A stretch of DNA of 64,000 nucleotides from Amycolatopsis palatopharyngis (GTDB taxonomy: Bacteria; Actinomycetota; Actinomycetes; Mycobacteriales; Pseudonocardiaceae). A program made the position numbers and the translations under genes. Every line of letters starts with the position of its first letter. Position 1 is the first letter of the stretch. The notes under the pieces are model-generated. The model ran no database searches and was not told the DNA's origin. It saw only the letters and a list, made by a program, of their open reading frames with translations. Shown piece by piece: positions 35,021 through 45,123 of the stretch. The stretch is taken from contig NZ_PQHZ01000001.1 in assembly GCF_003385185.1 (NCBI RefSeq), positions 186,001 through 250,000 of the forward strand, in the 5' to 3' direction.

Positions 35021-37240
35021 TCAACCGGTGCCGACCGGGCGGTCCACATCCCTTGGCAGTCCGAGCATGCGCTCACCGATCACGTTGAGCTGAACCTCGG
35101 TGGTGCCACCGTAGATCGTCATCGCCCTGCAGGCGATCACCTGGTCCATCCACTTGTCACTGGGTTCACCCTGTACCGCGACCACACCAGCGACACCGAG
35201 TTCGGCCAGGCAGAACTCGGCGATCCGCTGCCCGAACCGCATACTCAGGAACTTGCCGACGCTCGAGGTCGTACTGACGTCCACACCGGACAGTTGACGG
35301 AGAACCGTTCGCGCGCCGAGCAGGTCGAGCACCTGGTTCTCGCAGACGAACTCACCGAGCCGCTGGGTCGCGATAGCGTCCAGCTCCCGGCCTTCGGCGA
35401 ACCTGAGCAGATCGGCCAGAGTCGGATAGGAAGCGTTACCGCGGCCGAGGGCCACCCGCTCGCTGGACAGCGTGGCCCGCGCCACGGTCCACCCCTGCCC
35501 AGGTTCGCCCACCACACAGTCGTCCGGAACGAAGACGTCGTCGAGGAACACCTCGTTGAACAACTGTGAGCCCGTTGCCTCACGCAGCGGCCGCACCGTC
35601 ACGCCCGGGCTGGACATATCCAGGATGAAGTAGGTGATGCCTTCGTGCTTCGGGGCGTGCGGGTCGGTTCGGGCGATCAGCATGGCCCAGTCGGCGAACT
35701 GGGCCACCGTGGTCCAGATCTTCTGGCCGCTGACTCGCCAGCCACCATCGACCCTTTCGGCCTTTGTGGACAGTGACGCGAGGTCAGAACCGGCGCCGGG
35801 TTCGGAGAACAGCTGGCACCACACCACTTCCCCGCGCAGAGTTGGCACGACCACTCGCTGCTTCTGTTCCTCCGTACCGAACGCCACGATGGGTGGTACC
35901 GCCCAGCCGCCCATCAACAGTTCGGGCAGCTGCACTCCGGCTCGGTTGAGCTCCTCGCCGATCACTACCTGTTCCAACGGTCCCGCACCGCGTCCGTACG
36001 GGCGGGGAAGGTGCGGCTGTACCCAACCGCCGTCACCGAGCGCGACAAGCTGTTCGTCCGGGTCGAGCGCGGCGATCTCCGCCACAGCGGACCGGATGTC
36101 ACCCCGGACGGCTTCCGCTTCCTCGGGCAGATCGATCCGGATGTCCCTGGAATCTCCGGAGAGTGCGTGTCGCGCGACCTTCGCTTTCCACTGCTCGCCG
36201 CGGCCGAGCAGGCCGCGCAGGGTGAGCGCACGCCGGTAGTACAGGTGCGCGTCGTGCTCCCAGGTGAATCCGATCCCGCCGAGTACCTGTACGCAGTCGG
36301 CACCACAGTGCACGGCCGCGTCAGGGGCGACCACCGCCGCCACCGCCGCGGCGAGATCGGCACTCTCGTCACCGGCGTCCAATGCGCGCGCGGCGTCCCA
36401 TACCGCGGCACGGGCCCGCTCCAGTTCGATGCCCATGGCGGCGCACTTGTGCTTGACCCCCTGGAACTGCCCGATCGGCCTGCCGAACTGCACGCGTACC
36501 TGTGCGTACTCAGCGGCCGTCGAGGTGCACCAGGATGCGACACCGACGGCTTCGGCGCCGAACACCACCGCAGCGATCGAACGGACCCGTTCCTCGGTGA
36601 GACCGCCGAGGAGTCGTCCAGCGGGCACCGCCAGGTCATCGGCCGTCACCAACGCCGACCGGCGGACGACATCCAGGCTGTCCCGCTCCCTTACCGTCAG
36701 ATCGGCCTTGTCCAGCACCACCCACTGGACGCCGTCACCGATACGAGCAGGCAGGAGCAGCAGGTCGGCGACCGCTCCGCCGAGCACACCGACCGTCGTA
36801 CCGGAGACGGTCACCCCCTCGGCCGTCGTCGCGGCCTCCAGCGGCTCGGCGAGGCCAACCGCCGCGGTGAGCGAGCCGTCGGCGAGACCCGGCAGCAACT
36901 CGCCGCGCACCTTGGCATCGGAGGCGACCAGCAACGCCGAGGCGAGCACGGTCGGCAGCAACGGACCCGGCTGCGCGCGACGGCCCAGTGCTTCCAGCGC
37001 GACCGCCAGCTCAAGCAGCCCGGCACCCGCGCCGCCGTGCTCCTCGGGAACGTGCAGACCGAGCAACCCCTGACCGCCGAGATCGGCCCAGAACGGCGGT
37101 AGCGATTCCGTCCTGGCTTCCACGGCCGCCCTCAGGACGCTCGTGTCGATATGCCGCTCGGCGAACCCGCGCACCGAGTCCGCCAACGCGGTGTGCTCCT
37201 CGGTGAGCCCCAGTCCGAGTTCGAAACTGTTGTTGGCCAT
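35021..37240 (-). CDS. Fused double acyl-CoA dehydrogenase, FadE34 type
   Basis: The product is 739 residues, made of two tandem acyl-CoA dehydrogenase units. The first (about 1-360) ends with QVLGGIGFTWEHDAHLYYRR. The second (about 370-739) contains WCQLFSEPGAGSDLASL, GQKIWTT and IYGGTTEVQLNVIGERMLGLPRD. Mycobacterial FadE34/ChsE3 has this same fused layout and acts on sterol side-chain CoA esters; other FadE proteins of that pathway are heterotetramers of separate subunits. AAGGAG lies before the ATG. It is the last gene of a five-gene beta-oxidation operon, 13 nt after the SDR. Confidence 0.87.
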   Translation of the reverse strand: MANNSFELGLGLTEEHTALADSVRGFAERHIDTSVLRAAVEARTESLPPFWADLGGQGLLGLHVPEEHGGAGAGLLELAVALEALGRRAQPGPLLPTVLASALLVASDAKVRGELLPGLADGSLTAAVGLAEPLEAATTAEGVTVSGTTVGVLGGAVADLLLLPARIGDGVQWVVLDKADLTVRERDSLDVVRRSALVTADDLAVPAGRLLGGLTEERVRSIAAVVFGAEAVGVASWCTSTAAEYAQVRVQFGRPIGQFQGVKHKCAAMGIELERARAAVWDAARALDAGDESADLAAAVAAVVAPDAAVHCGADCVQVLGGIGFTWEHDAHLYYRRALTLRGLLGRGEQWKAKVARHALSGDSRDIRIDLPEEAEAVRGDIRSAVAEIAALDPDEQLVALGDGGWVQPHLPRPYGRGAGPLEQVVIGEELNRAGVQLPELLMGGWAVPPIVAFGTEEQKQRVVVPTLRGEVVWCQLFSEPGAGSDLASLSTKAERVDGGWRVSGQKIWTTVAQFADWAMLIARTDPHAPKHEGITYFILDMSSPGVTVRPLREATGSQLFNEVFLDDVFVPDDCVVGEPGQGWTVARATLSSERVALGRGNASYPTLADLLRFAEGRELDAIATQRLGEFVCENQVLDLLGARTVLRQLSGVDVSTTSSVGKFLSMRFGQRIAEFCLAELGVAGVVAVQGEPSDKWMDQVIACRAMTIYGGTTEVQLNVIGERMLGLPRDVDRPVGTG

Positions 37241-37253
37241 GACGATCTCCTTT

Positions 37254-38132
37254 TCAGGCCCAGTCGGTGAGTTGCTGGTCGATGCCTTCGACCGTCCACG
37301 GCCCTTCGGTCTCCACGGTCCGCTCTCCTCGCCAGCCGCCCAGCTCGGAGATCGCGCCACCCTGCACGGCGAAGACCTTTCCGGTGAACGGGCACTTCTC
37401 CGTACCCAGGTACGCGACGATCGGCGCGATATTGGCCGGGCTGAACGCGTCGAACTCACCCTCGGGCACCTCCTGGGCGAAAATCGCGCCCATCCCCGGC
37501 GTCGCCAGCGTGAGGCGGGTACGGGCGATCGGCGCGATCGCGTTGACCCGGACGCCATACCGATCGAGTTCTTCGGCAGCCACCAGGGTGAGTGCGGCGA
37601 TACCCGCCTTGGCCGCACCGTAGTTCGCCTGACCCGCGTTCGGCATGAACGTCCCGGACGCCGAGGCGGTGTTGATCACCGAGGCCCGTACCGTGTCCCC
37701 TGCCTTCGTCCTCGCCTTCCAGTACTCGGCGGCGTGGCGCAGTGGTGCGAAATGCCCCTTGAGATGGACCGCGATCACCGAGTCCCATTGTTGTTCGCTC
37801 ATCCCGGCGATGAAGGCGTCGCGCAGGATCCCGGCGTTGTTCACCAGGATGTCCAGCCTGCCGAACTCGGAGACTGCCTGCTCGACCAGTTGGCCCGCTC
37901 CGGCCCAGTTCGCGACGTCGTTGGTGTTGGCCACGGCCTTTCCGCCCGCCGCGACGATCTCGTCGACGACCTGCTGCGCGGGTCCCGAATCCGATCCTGC
38001 CCCGTCGTTCGCGCCGCCGAGGTCGCTCACGACCACCGACGCGCCTTCCTTCGCGTACAGCAGTGCGTGTTCACGGCCGATGCCCCGGCCCGCGCCGGTG
38101 ATGATCGCGACGCGCCCGTCGAGTGCTCCCAT
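37254..38132 (-). CDS. Short-chain dehydrogenase, 3-hydroxyacyl-CoA dehydrogenase type
   Basis: The product is 292 residues. The NAD motif TGAGRGIG is at 12-19, followed by NNAG, Ser157/159, and the catalytic Y171xxxK175. The N-terminus MGALDGRVAIITGAGRGIGREHALLYA and the insert after SDLGG are typical of multifunctional-enzyme-2 type SDRs and mycobacterial Rv3502c/Rv3548c. Those oxidise beta-hydroxyacyl-CoA in steroid side-chain degradation. It lies between the MaoC and FadE genes with 15-nt and 13-nt gaps, which implies co-transcription. Confidence 0.86.
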   Translation of the reverse strand: MGALDGRVAIITGAGRGIGREHALLYAKEGASVVVSDLGGANDGAGSDSGPAQQVVDEIVAAGGKAVANTNDVANWAGAGQLVEQAVSEFGRLDILVNNAGILRDAFIAGMSEQQWDSVIAVHLKGHFAPLRHAAEYWKARTKAGDTVRASVINTASASGTFMPNAGQANYGAAKAGIAALTLVAAEELDRYGVRVNAIAPIARTRLTLATPGMGAIFAQEVPEGEFDAFSPANIAPIVAYLGTEKCPFTGKVFAVQGGAISELGGWRGERTVETEGPWTVEGIDQQLTDWA

Positions 38133-38147
38133 GATGGGTGGATCTCC

Positions 38148-39005
38148 TTACTGAGTGAGTGGTGCCGCGAGTTCGGCGAGACCGTCCTTGACGACGAGGT
38201 CACCGTCCACAGTGGTCTCGTAGGCATAGGTTCCGCCCGCACCCGACCAGATGCGGGTGGTCAGTTCCTGGCCGGGGAGTACCGGTTTGGCGAACCGGAC
38301 GGCGAGCCTGCGCAGGTCCTCCACCCTGGACTCGCCCACCTTCGTGAGTACTGCCCATGACGTGAACGCCATCGTGCAGAGGCCGTGCGCGATGATCCCC
38401 GGCAGGCCGGACATTCGGGCCAGCTCGTCGTCGAGGTGGATCGGCATCGGGTCGCCGGACGCGGGCGAGTACCGGAAAGTCTGGTCCTCGTCGACTCGTG
38501 CGACCACCTCCGCGACCGGTTCCGAACTCCGCAGCGTTTCGTCGAAGGCATGCCCCGGAGCTTGTGTCCCGGCCTGGATACCCGCGTCGGCCTTACGGAA
38601 GAACGCGGTCATCCACTGTTCGTTAACCAGCGCTCCCCCGGCATCCTTGGTTTCGGTGTGCACGACCACGGCCGTCCCGTTCGGTCTGCCAACGACACCC
38701 ACAGGCCGGGCACGGGAAGTGAGCTCGTCGCCAGGGCGGATCGGCCGGTGGAACCGGAAGTCCTGCTCGCCGTGCACCAGCCGGGGCAGCAGCTCCACTG
38801 GCGCGACCGAAAGAGCCGCGGGCACCAGGGAGTTGAACACCGGCACGATCGCGAACACCGGAGGGGCGATCTCGCCGTCCCGGTGCCGCTCGATCGGGTC
38901 GTTGGTCGCGCCCGCGTACTGCGCGATCCGCTCGGCGGTGACCTCGAAGGTGTCCGGCTCGCTCCACTGCCCGAGACCGGACTCGTCGAACGCGGGAGCG
39001 GTCAT
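38148..39005 (-). CDS. MaoC-family double hot-dog enoyl-CoA hydratase
   Basis: The product is 285 residues with an N-terminal hot-dog repeat and a C-terminal catalytic repeat. The hydratase-2 motif YSPASGDPMPIH places the catalytic D185 and H190, followed by GLPGIIAHG. The length and layout match the mycobacterial Rv3538-type hydratase associated with cholesterol side-chain oxidation. It should add water to 2-enoyl-CoA between the FadE and SDR steps. It is part of the same leftward operon. Confidence 0.85.
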   Translation of the reverse strand: MTAPAFDESGLGQWSEPDTFEVTAERIAQYAGATNDPIERHRDGEIAPPVFAIVPVFNSLVPAALSVAPVELLPRLVHGEQDFRFHRPIRPGDELTSRARPVGVVGRPNGTAVVVHTETKDAGGALVNEQWMTAFFRKADAGIQAGTQAPGHAFDETLRSSEPVAEVVARVDEDQTFRYSPASGDPMPIHLDDELARMSGLPGIIAHGLCTMAFTSWAVLTKVGESRVEDLRRLAVRFAKPVLPGQELTTRIWSGAGGTYAYETTVDGDLVVKDGLAELAAPLTQ

Positions 39006-39042
39006 CTCAAACCCCGCTCACGCACGTGCTCGGCCCGCGCAT

Positions 39043-39474
39043 TCAGGCGACCAGTTCGGCGAGCTTGGCCACCGACTTGTCCAGTTCGGCCTTCGTGCTC
39101 TTACCCACGGCCGCGCCGATGGGACCGACGATCATCTGGCCGGTGAACTCGGCGTCGATATCGGCCTGGCTGCCCGCGCCCTCGGCCCGCACCGACAGGG
39201 TGAAGGACACCTTCACGCCGGCCATGCCCGTGCCGCTGATCTTCAGTGAGTGCGGTGCGTCGTACTCCTCGACCGTCCACTCGATTTTGTTGGCCATGCC
39301 CATCACCGAGACGACCTCGGTGATCTTGGTGCCGACGTTGATCTCGGACGGCAGCTCCCCACTCCACTTCTGGTGGATGGTCAGCCATTCCTCGAACCGG
39401 CTCAGGTCGGACATCGTCGCCCAGGTCTTCTCAGGCGTGCTGGGCAGTTCGACGGTGACGTTCACTTTCGTCAT
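39043..39474 (-). CDS. SRPBCC (START-like) lipid-binding fold protein
   Basis: The product is 143 residues. The polyketide-cyclase/SRPBCC fold is recognisable from KVNVTVELPSTPEKTWATMSDLSRFEEWLTIHQKW and the long C-terminal helix KSTKAELDKSVAKLAELV. Related mycobacterial proteins (Rv0910 group) are annotated as toxin components, but the setting inside a beta-oxidation operon suggests binding of a hydrophobic acyl or sterol ligand. GGGAG lies about 10 nt before the ATG. A longer upstream frame overlaps the thiolase gene and is rejected. Confidence 0.75.
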   Translation of the reverse strand: MTKVNVTVELPSTPEKTWATMSDLSRFEEWLTIHQKWSGELPSEINVGTKITEVVSVMGMANKIEWTVEEYDAPHSLKISGTGMAGVKVSFTLSVRAEGAGSQADIDAEFTGQMIVGPIGAAVGKSTKAELDKSVAKLAELVA

Positions 39475-39530
39475 GGTGGATCTTCTCCCTTTCGTGTTTC
39501 GGATGTGACGTACTGCGGTATCGGTTGGTG

Positions 39531-40721
39531 TCAGCGCTCGGCTGGCCGGTAGGCGGTCACCACGACGGCGCCACCGAGGCCGATGTTGTGTTGCAGGGCA
39601 ACCGTTGCGCCGTCGACCTGTCGCTTTTCCGCGGTTCCTCGCAGCTGCCAGGTGAGTTCGGAGCACTGGGCCAGACCGGTCGCGCCGAGCGGGTGACCCT
39701 TCGAGATGAGACCGCCCGAAGGGTTGACCACCCAGCGTCCGCCGTAGGTGGTGTCGCCCGCGTCGACGAGCTTGCCGCCCGCACCCTCCGGACACAGCCC
39801 CAGTGCCTCGTACGTGATCAGCTCATTGGTGGAGAAGCAGTCATGCAGTTCGATGACGTCCACATCGGATGGTTCGATACCCGCCTGCTCGTAGACCTTC
39901 CGCGCAGCGGTGCGGGTCATGTCCGCCCCGACCAGGCTGATGGCGCTCTGGTCCTCGAAAGTGCTCGGAAGGTCGGTCACCATCGCCTGCCCCGCGATCT
40001 CCACAGCCTGAGCGGCCAGCCCGTGCCGGTCGACGAAGTCAGCACTGGCGACGATCACGGCCCCCGAGCCGTCGGATGTGGGCGAACACTGCAGCTTCGT
40101 CAACGGGTCGTAGACCGGCTTCGCCGCGAGCACCTCCTCGAGGGTGTACTCGTCGCGGAACTGGGCGTACGGGTTGTTCACCGAATGCCGATGGTTCTTC
40201 ACCGCGATCCCGGCGAACTGCTCAACCGTCGTGCCGTATCGCCGCATGTGCTCCCGTCCCGCGGCGCCGAACATGTACGGCGCGGGCGGCATGGCGAACT
40301 CCTGCAACTCCGCGAGCGCGAGCAGGTGCTTCATCATCGGCTGCTCGCGATCCTCGAAGGTCGCGCCGAGCGAACCGGGCTGCATCTTCTCGAAGCCCAG
40401 CGCCAGCGCGCAGTCCGCGCTCCCGCTGCGCACGGCCTGCGTCGCGAGGAAGAGGGCGGTGGAACCGGTCGAACAGTTGTTGTTGACGTTCACCACCGGG
40501 ATACCCGTGAGCCCGAGTTCGTAGACCGCGCGCTGCCCCGAGGTGGACTCGCCGTAGACGTAGCCAACGTAGGCCTGCTCGATCCGCGCATAGTCGATAC
40601 CCGCGTCCGTCAGCGCGTTAGTTCCCGCCTCCCGCGCCATGTCCGGATAGTCCCAGTCCCTGCCTCCGGGCTTCTCGAACTTCGTCATCCCGACGCCGAT
40701 CACATACGCCTTGCCGCCCAC
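39531..40721 (-). CDS. SCPx-type thiolase / lipid-transfer protein (Ltp)
   Basis: The product is 396 residues. It has thiolase fold elements: acyl-accepting C83 in [12 protein letters not shown], the SCPx-like His in [14 protein letters not shown], and GHPLGATG. The sequence fits non-specific lipid-transfer-protein thiolases, which finish beta-oxidation of branched or steroid acyl-CoA. I chose the GTG at 40721 with AGGAGG 4 nt before it; a GTG about 27 nt upstream is the alternative. It is the first gene of the leftward operon and is divergent from the TetR gene. Confidence 0.85.
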   Translation of the reverse strand: MGGKAYVIGVGMTKFEKPGGRDWDYPDMAREAGTNALTDAGIDYARIEQAYVGYVYGESTSGQRAVYELGLTGIPVVNVNNNCSTGSTALFLATQAVRSGSADCALALGFEKMQPGSLGATFEDREQPMMKHLLALAELQEFAMPPAPYMFGAAGREHMRRYGTTVEQFAGIAVKNHRHSVNNPYAQFRDEYTLEEVLAAKPVYDPLTKLQCSPTSDGSGAVIVASADFVDRHGLAAQAVEIAGQAMVTDLPSTFEDQSAISLVGADMTRTAARKVYEQAGIEPSDVDVIELHDCFSTNELITYEALGLCPEGAGGKLVDAGDTTYGGRWVVNPSGGLISKGHPLGATGLAQCSELTWQLRGTAEKRQVDGATVALQHNIGLGGAVVVTAYRPAER

Positions 40722-40740
40722 CGGGCCTCCTAGATCGCTC

Positions 40741-40823
40741 GTCACGTTGCTGAGACAGTGTGTATCACTTAGATGTGTGTGACAAGATGTATCGCATATT
40801 TCGCCGGAAGTTAGGGTGACGCC
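40741..40823. promoter_or_regulatory. Divergent promoter region of the thiolase operon and tetR
   Basis: It is AT-richer than its flanks and contains repeated words: TGTATC at 40761 and 40788, AGATGT at 40771 and 40785. A leftward TTGTCA/TACACA pair is plausible for the operon and CATATT for tetR. It is the expected binding site of the TetR protein, but no clean palindrome was found. Confidence 0.4.
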
Positions 40824-41516
40824 ATGCTCAACGCGGCGAACACGAGCCCGGAGGTGGACGGCCGGTCGACCCGCTGGGACGTGCACAAGGCTCAGCGGCG
40901 GCTCGAGGTACTCGACGCCGCGGTCGCGGCGATCGAGGAAAACGGCCCGGCCGTCGGCGTCAAACAGATCGCCGACCGGGTCGGCGTCCCCCGGCCGGTG
41001 GTCTACCGCCATTTCAAGGACCGTGCCGATCTCGACGAGCAGATCCGGCGGCGGATCATCGACTCACTGATGGCCGAGCTCTCGCCGACACTGCAGCCGG
41101 ACGGCACGGTCACCGAGTCGATCCGCCGAGCGGTGGACACCTACCTCGGCTGGATCGACCGGCACCCGAGGCTGCATGCCTTCCTCGGGGAGAACACCCG
41201 CGCGACCGCGGGCGGGTCCCCGGTGGTCGCGGGAACGAAGACGGCCATCGCGGTGCAGGCGGGACAACTGTTCTCCGCCGTACTCGCCCGGTTCGGCAAG
41301 GACACGGACCTCGCGCCGGCCATCGCTTTCGGCGTGGTGGGATTCGTGGACGCGACGGTCAACCGATGGCTCGCGGACAGGCAGCGCACCCTGACCGGCA
41401 CCCAGTTGGCCGAGTTCCTCACGACCTCCATCTGGTCACTTCTCGACGGCAACCTGAAGGCCTTGGGAGTCGAGGTCGATCCGCAGCACACGGTGGCCGA
41501 ACTGCTCGACGGGTGA
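40824..41516 (+). CDS. TetR-family regulator of the beta-oxidation operon
   Basis: The product is 230 residues. The N-terminal helix-turn-helix is [30 protein letters not shown] (about 45-75). The C-terminal ligand domain resembles other actinobacterial TetR regulators. It is divergently placed from the thiolase gene with 102 nt between starts, the classic layout for local repression relieved by an acyl-CoA. The ligand is inferred, not seen. Confidence 0.87.
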   Translation: MLNAANTSPEVDGRSTRWDVHKAQRRLEVLDAAVAAIEENGPAVGVKQIADRVGVPRPVVYRHFKDRADLDEQIRRRIIDSLMAELSPTLQPDGTVTESIRRAVDTYLGWIDRHPRLHAFLGENTRATAGGSPVVAGTKTAIAVQAGQLFSAVLARFGKDTDLAPAIAFGVVGFVDATVNRWLADRQRTLTGTQLAEFLTTSIWSLLDGNLKALGVEVDPQHTVAELLDG

Positions 41517-41723
41517 GTCTTCGAACCTCACGGCGAACGAACCGGTTCGTGCGCGAATCGGGCCAGCCCACACGTGGCCGCCTATCCGGCGGCGATCACT
41601 CGCGCTCGTCCTTCACCTGGTGGAACCGATGGTGAGCGATCAGAATGTCTGCGATGCGGAGGTATCGGTCGCGCCGAGAAGAGCTCGCGCCCGCGATGTC
41701 AGCTAGTCAACGGGAGGTGGTCC

Positions 41724-42944
41724 GTGCCATTGCAAGGCCCTGAAACTTCGCGTCCGAGGTTGATGCGTCCGGCCGGTCCTGGCCGCTCGGAGGCAGCGCC
41801 TATCGAGCTCTTCTTCGATCTCGTCTATGTCTTCGCGATCGTCCAGATCTCGCACACGCTACTGGCCGACCTGAGCTGGTTGGGTGCGCTACGCGTGGCT
41901 GTCCTGTTCGGAGCCGTGTGGTGGGCGTGGAACTACTCGGCCTGGGCGATGAACTGGCTCGACCCGCGCAGTGGGTTGGTCCGGTTACTCAACGCCGCGC
42001 TCATGCTGGCGGCATTGGGAATGTCGCTGGCGCTACCCCACGCGTTCGACGAGGACGGGCTGCTTTTCGTGGCCTGTTACGTGGGCGCGCAGGTCCTGCG
42101 GGCTGGGTTCATGGCCATCGCGATGCGCGGGCACGTCCTGGGCGGAAACTACACCAACTTACTGGCATGGAGTGCGACCGCGGGCGTCATCTGGATCGCC
42201 GGCGCCCTTGTCCCACCCGATCTGCGGCTGGCCGTATGGCTGGTCGCACTCGTCGTCGACGTCGCGGCACCGCGGTTCAACTACCGTTTCCCCGGGCTCG
42301 GAGCGGCACCGATGAGCACCTGGCCAACCGACCCGGAACATCTCGCCGAGCGGAATCGGCTCGTCTTCATCATCGCCCTGGGCGAATCCATCCTCATCAT
42401 GGGCTTCACGCTGTCCGAATTGGATCCGGTCCCTCCCGGCGCCGTGCTCGCGACGCTACTCGGGTTCGCCGGCCTGTTCGTGCAGTGGTGGAACTACTTC
42501 GCCCTCGCCGGACACGACACCCAGGCAAGCCGGGGCTACGGGAACACTGCCGCACTGCGCTCAGCTTTCGCCTACGCGCATGCCCTCATGGTCGGCGGAG
42601 CCATCATCGTCGCGGTGTCGATCGAGGTACGAATAACGCATCCGGAGAACGAGCCGACGATCGTGTTCACCAGTGTCGGCGGTCCGCTGGTGTACCTACT
42701 CGGCAACATCCTGTTTCTCCGCTCTCGCACCGGATCGGTGGCCCAGTCCCGTTACGGGGCGATGGCCGCGCTCGTGCTCATCGGCGTCGCGGGTCTGTTG
42801 CTCGGACACTCGGTGCCGTCACTGGTCGTCGGGGTCGCCACCACCACCGTCATGGCCGCGCTCGCCGTGATCACCCAGGTCTCCGGCTCCCGGACACGAG
42901 CCGGAACTGATCCGCCAGCTTCCTCCGGCGGGGGCGATGTCTGA
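41724..42944 (+). CDS. Low-temperature-requirement A (LtrA) family membrane protein
   Basis: The product is 406 residues with about ten or eleven membrane segments. The LtrA signature at the N-terminus is IELFFDLVYVFAIVQISH, with LAERNRLVFIIALGESILIMG later. GGGAGG lies 6 nt before the GTG at 41724, which I prefer to upstream starts in the same frame. LtrA proteins are widespread with unsettled function. The gene stands alone. The 207-nt gap before it shows nothing clear. Confidence 0.85.
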   Translation: MPLQGPETSRPRLMRPAGPGRSEAAPIELFFDLVYVFAIVQISHTLLADLSWLGALRVAVLFGAVWWAWNYSAWAMNWLDPRSGLVRLLNAALMLAALGMSLALPHAFDEDGLLFVACYVGAQVLRAGFMAIAMRGHVLGGNYTNLLAWSATAGVIWIAGALVPPDLRLAVWLVALVVDVAAPRFNYRFPGLGAAPMSTWPTDPEHLAERNRLVFIIALGESILIMGFTLSELDPVPPGAVLATLLGFAGLFVQWWNYFALAGHDTQASRGYGNTAALRSAFAYAHALMVGGAIIVAVSIEVRITHPENEPTIVFTSVGGPLVYLLGNILFLRSRTGSVAQSRYGAMAALVLIGVAGLLLGHSVPSLVVGVATTTVMAALAVITQVSGSRTRAGTDPPASSGGGDV

Positions 42945-43080
42945 GTCGGCACAACCTGCCGGCTATCCAGGCGCGGCGCCCGGCGCCGGCTCCACCCGAT
43001 GCAACGTCACCACGGGTATCACCCTGCTGGTCTTTGCCTGGTACTCGCCAAAACCGGCATCCGTCTCGACCGCGAAACGC

Positions 43081-45123
43081 TCAGACGCAGTCCCGGGGAA
43101 TCGTTGTTCGCCAGTTCAGCGCACTGAGCCGTTCACTTCCCTCGTACGCGTCCAACTGCGCGTGCACGACGAACTCTGTCGGCGTGCACGAGAGGATCGT
43201 CCGGGTCACGGTCTCCACCTGCCAGTCGCCCCTGCCGAACCGGATCGACCAGACGACCTCCCCCTGTGGCGAGGTGAAGTCCTCGGCCACCCAGCTGTAG
43301 GTCTCCTCGGCCCGCTGGGCCACGTCCAGATCGATATCGTCGTAGTGGGTGGTGCCGGGATCCTTCACCACGTGCAGTGCCGAGGAGTAATCCACCAGAT
43401 TTCGGCACACCTGCCAGCGTTGCTCCCCGGGCCGGACCTTGGTCGTCGGCAGGGGCGCAGGCCCCTTCGGTTCGTCGAACGGACGGGGCGAGACCTCGTC
43501 GGACTCGGCGACCGGCCTCACCGGCAGGACGAGGGTGCTGTTCTCCGGGAACACGGAGAGTTGAACGGGTTCTGGCGGTGGCCAGGCCAACGGCCAGTAC
43601 GAAGTGGACAGAGCGAGCCGGATCCTGTGGTCCGGCGGGAAGCTCTGCGCCACCCCGTTTAGTTCAACTCGAACGCGGTACCGCCGTCCCGGTTCCAGCG
43701 GGCGTGGCTCGGCGTGCCCGTCCCGATGGGTCAGGTTCAGCAGACCGTAGGTCACCCTCGTCGCCCTCCCGTCGGGTGCCACGTCAGACAGCCGGGCGGC
43801 CACCATCGCCACCGGCCGATCCGCTGCCACCTCCAGCTCCACCGCGGGAGAACCGACGATCTCACAGGTCTCGGCCAGCGCGGCACTGTCGAAGACGAGT
43901 GAGCCTCCGTCCTCATCCCGCTGGTCGTAGGGCAGATCCGGCGGAGCGTTGTATGAACACCATTTCCCCGCGTACTGACCCACCGACAGCGGAGACGAGA
44001 CCATCAGCTCCTCCGGCCCCGCCGGAGGAGCCGCTTCGAGATCGGCCCGCTCCGCCAGGATCCGGTTCCGGGCCAGCCCGTATCGGGTCGGCCGGACATG
44101 CGGCGACGGCCAGGACGGCTCCCCGACCCAACGCCCGGGGCGCTCCTCGTACGCCGTCGAGGGCCGCACACTGTCCTGCATCCAGACCCGCAGCATCGGA
44201 TCGTCCGGTACGTCGTTGTCCTTGCCCTTGAGCCATCGGTCCCACCACCGGACGAGTTCCCGCAGGAAGTCGATCGCCGGTCCCGGCTCGCCGAGGTGCG
44301 GATACTTGTGCGACCACGGGCCGATGAGCCCCTTGCGTGGCACGTCGAGGTTGGCCATCAGCCGGAATACCGAGTTGGAATACCCGTCCGCCCAGCCGCT
44401 GACCGCCAGCACCGGGCAGTCGATCGCGGTGAAATCCTCGCAGACCGAACCGTGCCGCCAGTAATCGTCGCGGCGCTGGTGCCGCAGCCACTCCTCCAGC
44501 CACAGACCGCTGTTCTCGATCCGGTAGAGCCACATGTCCCGCCACCGGTCACCGACGATCGCCGGATCCGGCGGACAGGCGTTGTAGGCGAACATGGTCG
44601 AAGCCCAGGACAGATTGTCGCTGAGCAGGCAGCCGCCCATATAGTGCACGTCGTCGGCATAGCGATCGTCGGTGGAGGCGACGGTGACGATGGCCCCGAG
44701 CCCTTTCGGCCTGCGGGCGGCTACCTGGAGGGCGTTGAAACCTCCCCAGGAGATGCCCATGATCCCGGTGTTACCGTCGCACCAGGGCTGCTTGGCCAGC
44801 CAGGCCAGGATGTCCTCGGCGTCGTCGAGTTCTTGCGACAGATACTCGTCGGTCAGCGCTCCATCCGATTCCCCGGTACCGCGCAGGTCCACTCGCACTC
44901 CCGCGTAGCCATGCCCGGCGAGATACGTGTGATGAATCGAGTCACGTGGCGCGGTGAAGTCACGTTTGCGGTAAGGGATGAACTCCAGCACCGCCGGGAC
45001 CGGGACCTCGTCGGAGGACTCCGGCCGCCAGACGCGCCCGCCGAGCCGAGTGCCGTCGGAGAGCGGGACCCAGACGTGCTCCTCTTCGGTGACTGCGTGC
45101 GGGAGCGAATCCACCTCACGCAT
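43081..45123 (-). CDS. CocE/NonD family serine hydrolase (X-Pro peptidase-like)
   Basis: The product is 680 residues. An S15-type alpha/beta hydrolase domain contains YRKRDFTAPRDSIHHTYLAGHGYAGVRVDLRGTGESDG, nucleophile S125 in GISWGG, an Asp in SGWADGYS and a His in GPWSHKYPH. The C-terminal jelly-roll X-Pro domain (about 380-650) follows. The family hydrolyses acyl esters or N-terminal X-Pro amides. No signal peptide. Its ATG overlaps the stop of the ATP-grasp gene (TGATG), so the two are translationally coupled and likely act on one compound. Confidence 0.85.
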   Translation of the reverse strand: MREVDSLPHAVTEEEHVWVPLSDGTRLGGRVWRPESSDEVPVPAVLEFIPYRKRDFTAPRDSIHHTYLAGHGYAGVRVDLRGTGESDGALTDEYLSQELDDAEDILAWLAKQPWCDGNTGIMGISWGGFNALQVAARRPKGLGAIVTVASTDDRYADDVHYMGGCLLSDNLSWASTMFAYNACPPDPAIVGDRWRDMWLYRIENSGLWLEEWLRHQRRDDYWRHGSVCEDFTAIDCPVLAVSGWADGYSNSVFRLMANLDVPRKGLIGPWSHKYPHLGEPGPAIDFLRELVRWWDRWLKGKDNDVPDDPMLRVWMQDSVRPSTAYEERPGRWVGEPSWPSPHVRPTRYGLARNRILAERADLEAAPPAGPEELMVSSPLSVGQYAGKWCSYNAPPDLPYDQRDEDGGSLVFDSAALAETCEIVGSPAVELEVAADRPVAMVAARLSDVAPDGRATRVTYGLLNLTHRDGHAEPRPLEPGRRYRVRVELNGVAQSFPPDHRIRLALSTSYWPLAWPPPEPVQLSVFPENSTLVLPVRPVAESDEVSPRPFDEPKGPAPLPTTKVRPGEQRWQVCRNLVDYSSALHVVKDPGTTHYDDIDLDVAQRAEETYSWVAEDFTSPQGEVVWSIRFGRGDWQVETVTRTILSCTPTEFVVHAQLDAYEGSERLSALNWRTTIPRDCV

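Noticed and set aside
39043..39795. 250-residue version of the SRPBCC protein
   Set aside because: The upstream 107 residues overlap the thiolase gene in another frame; the ATG at 39474 has a ribosome site and begins the domain.
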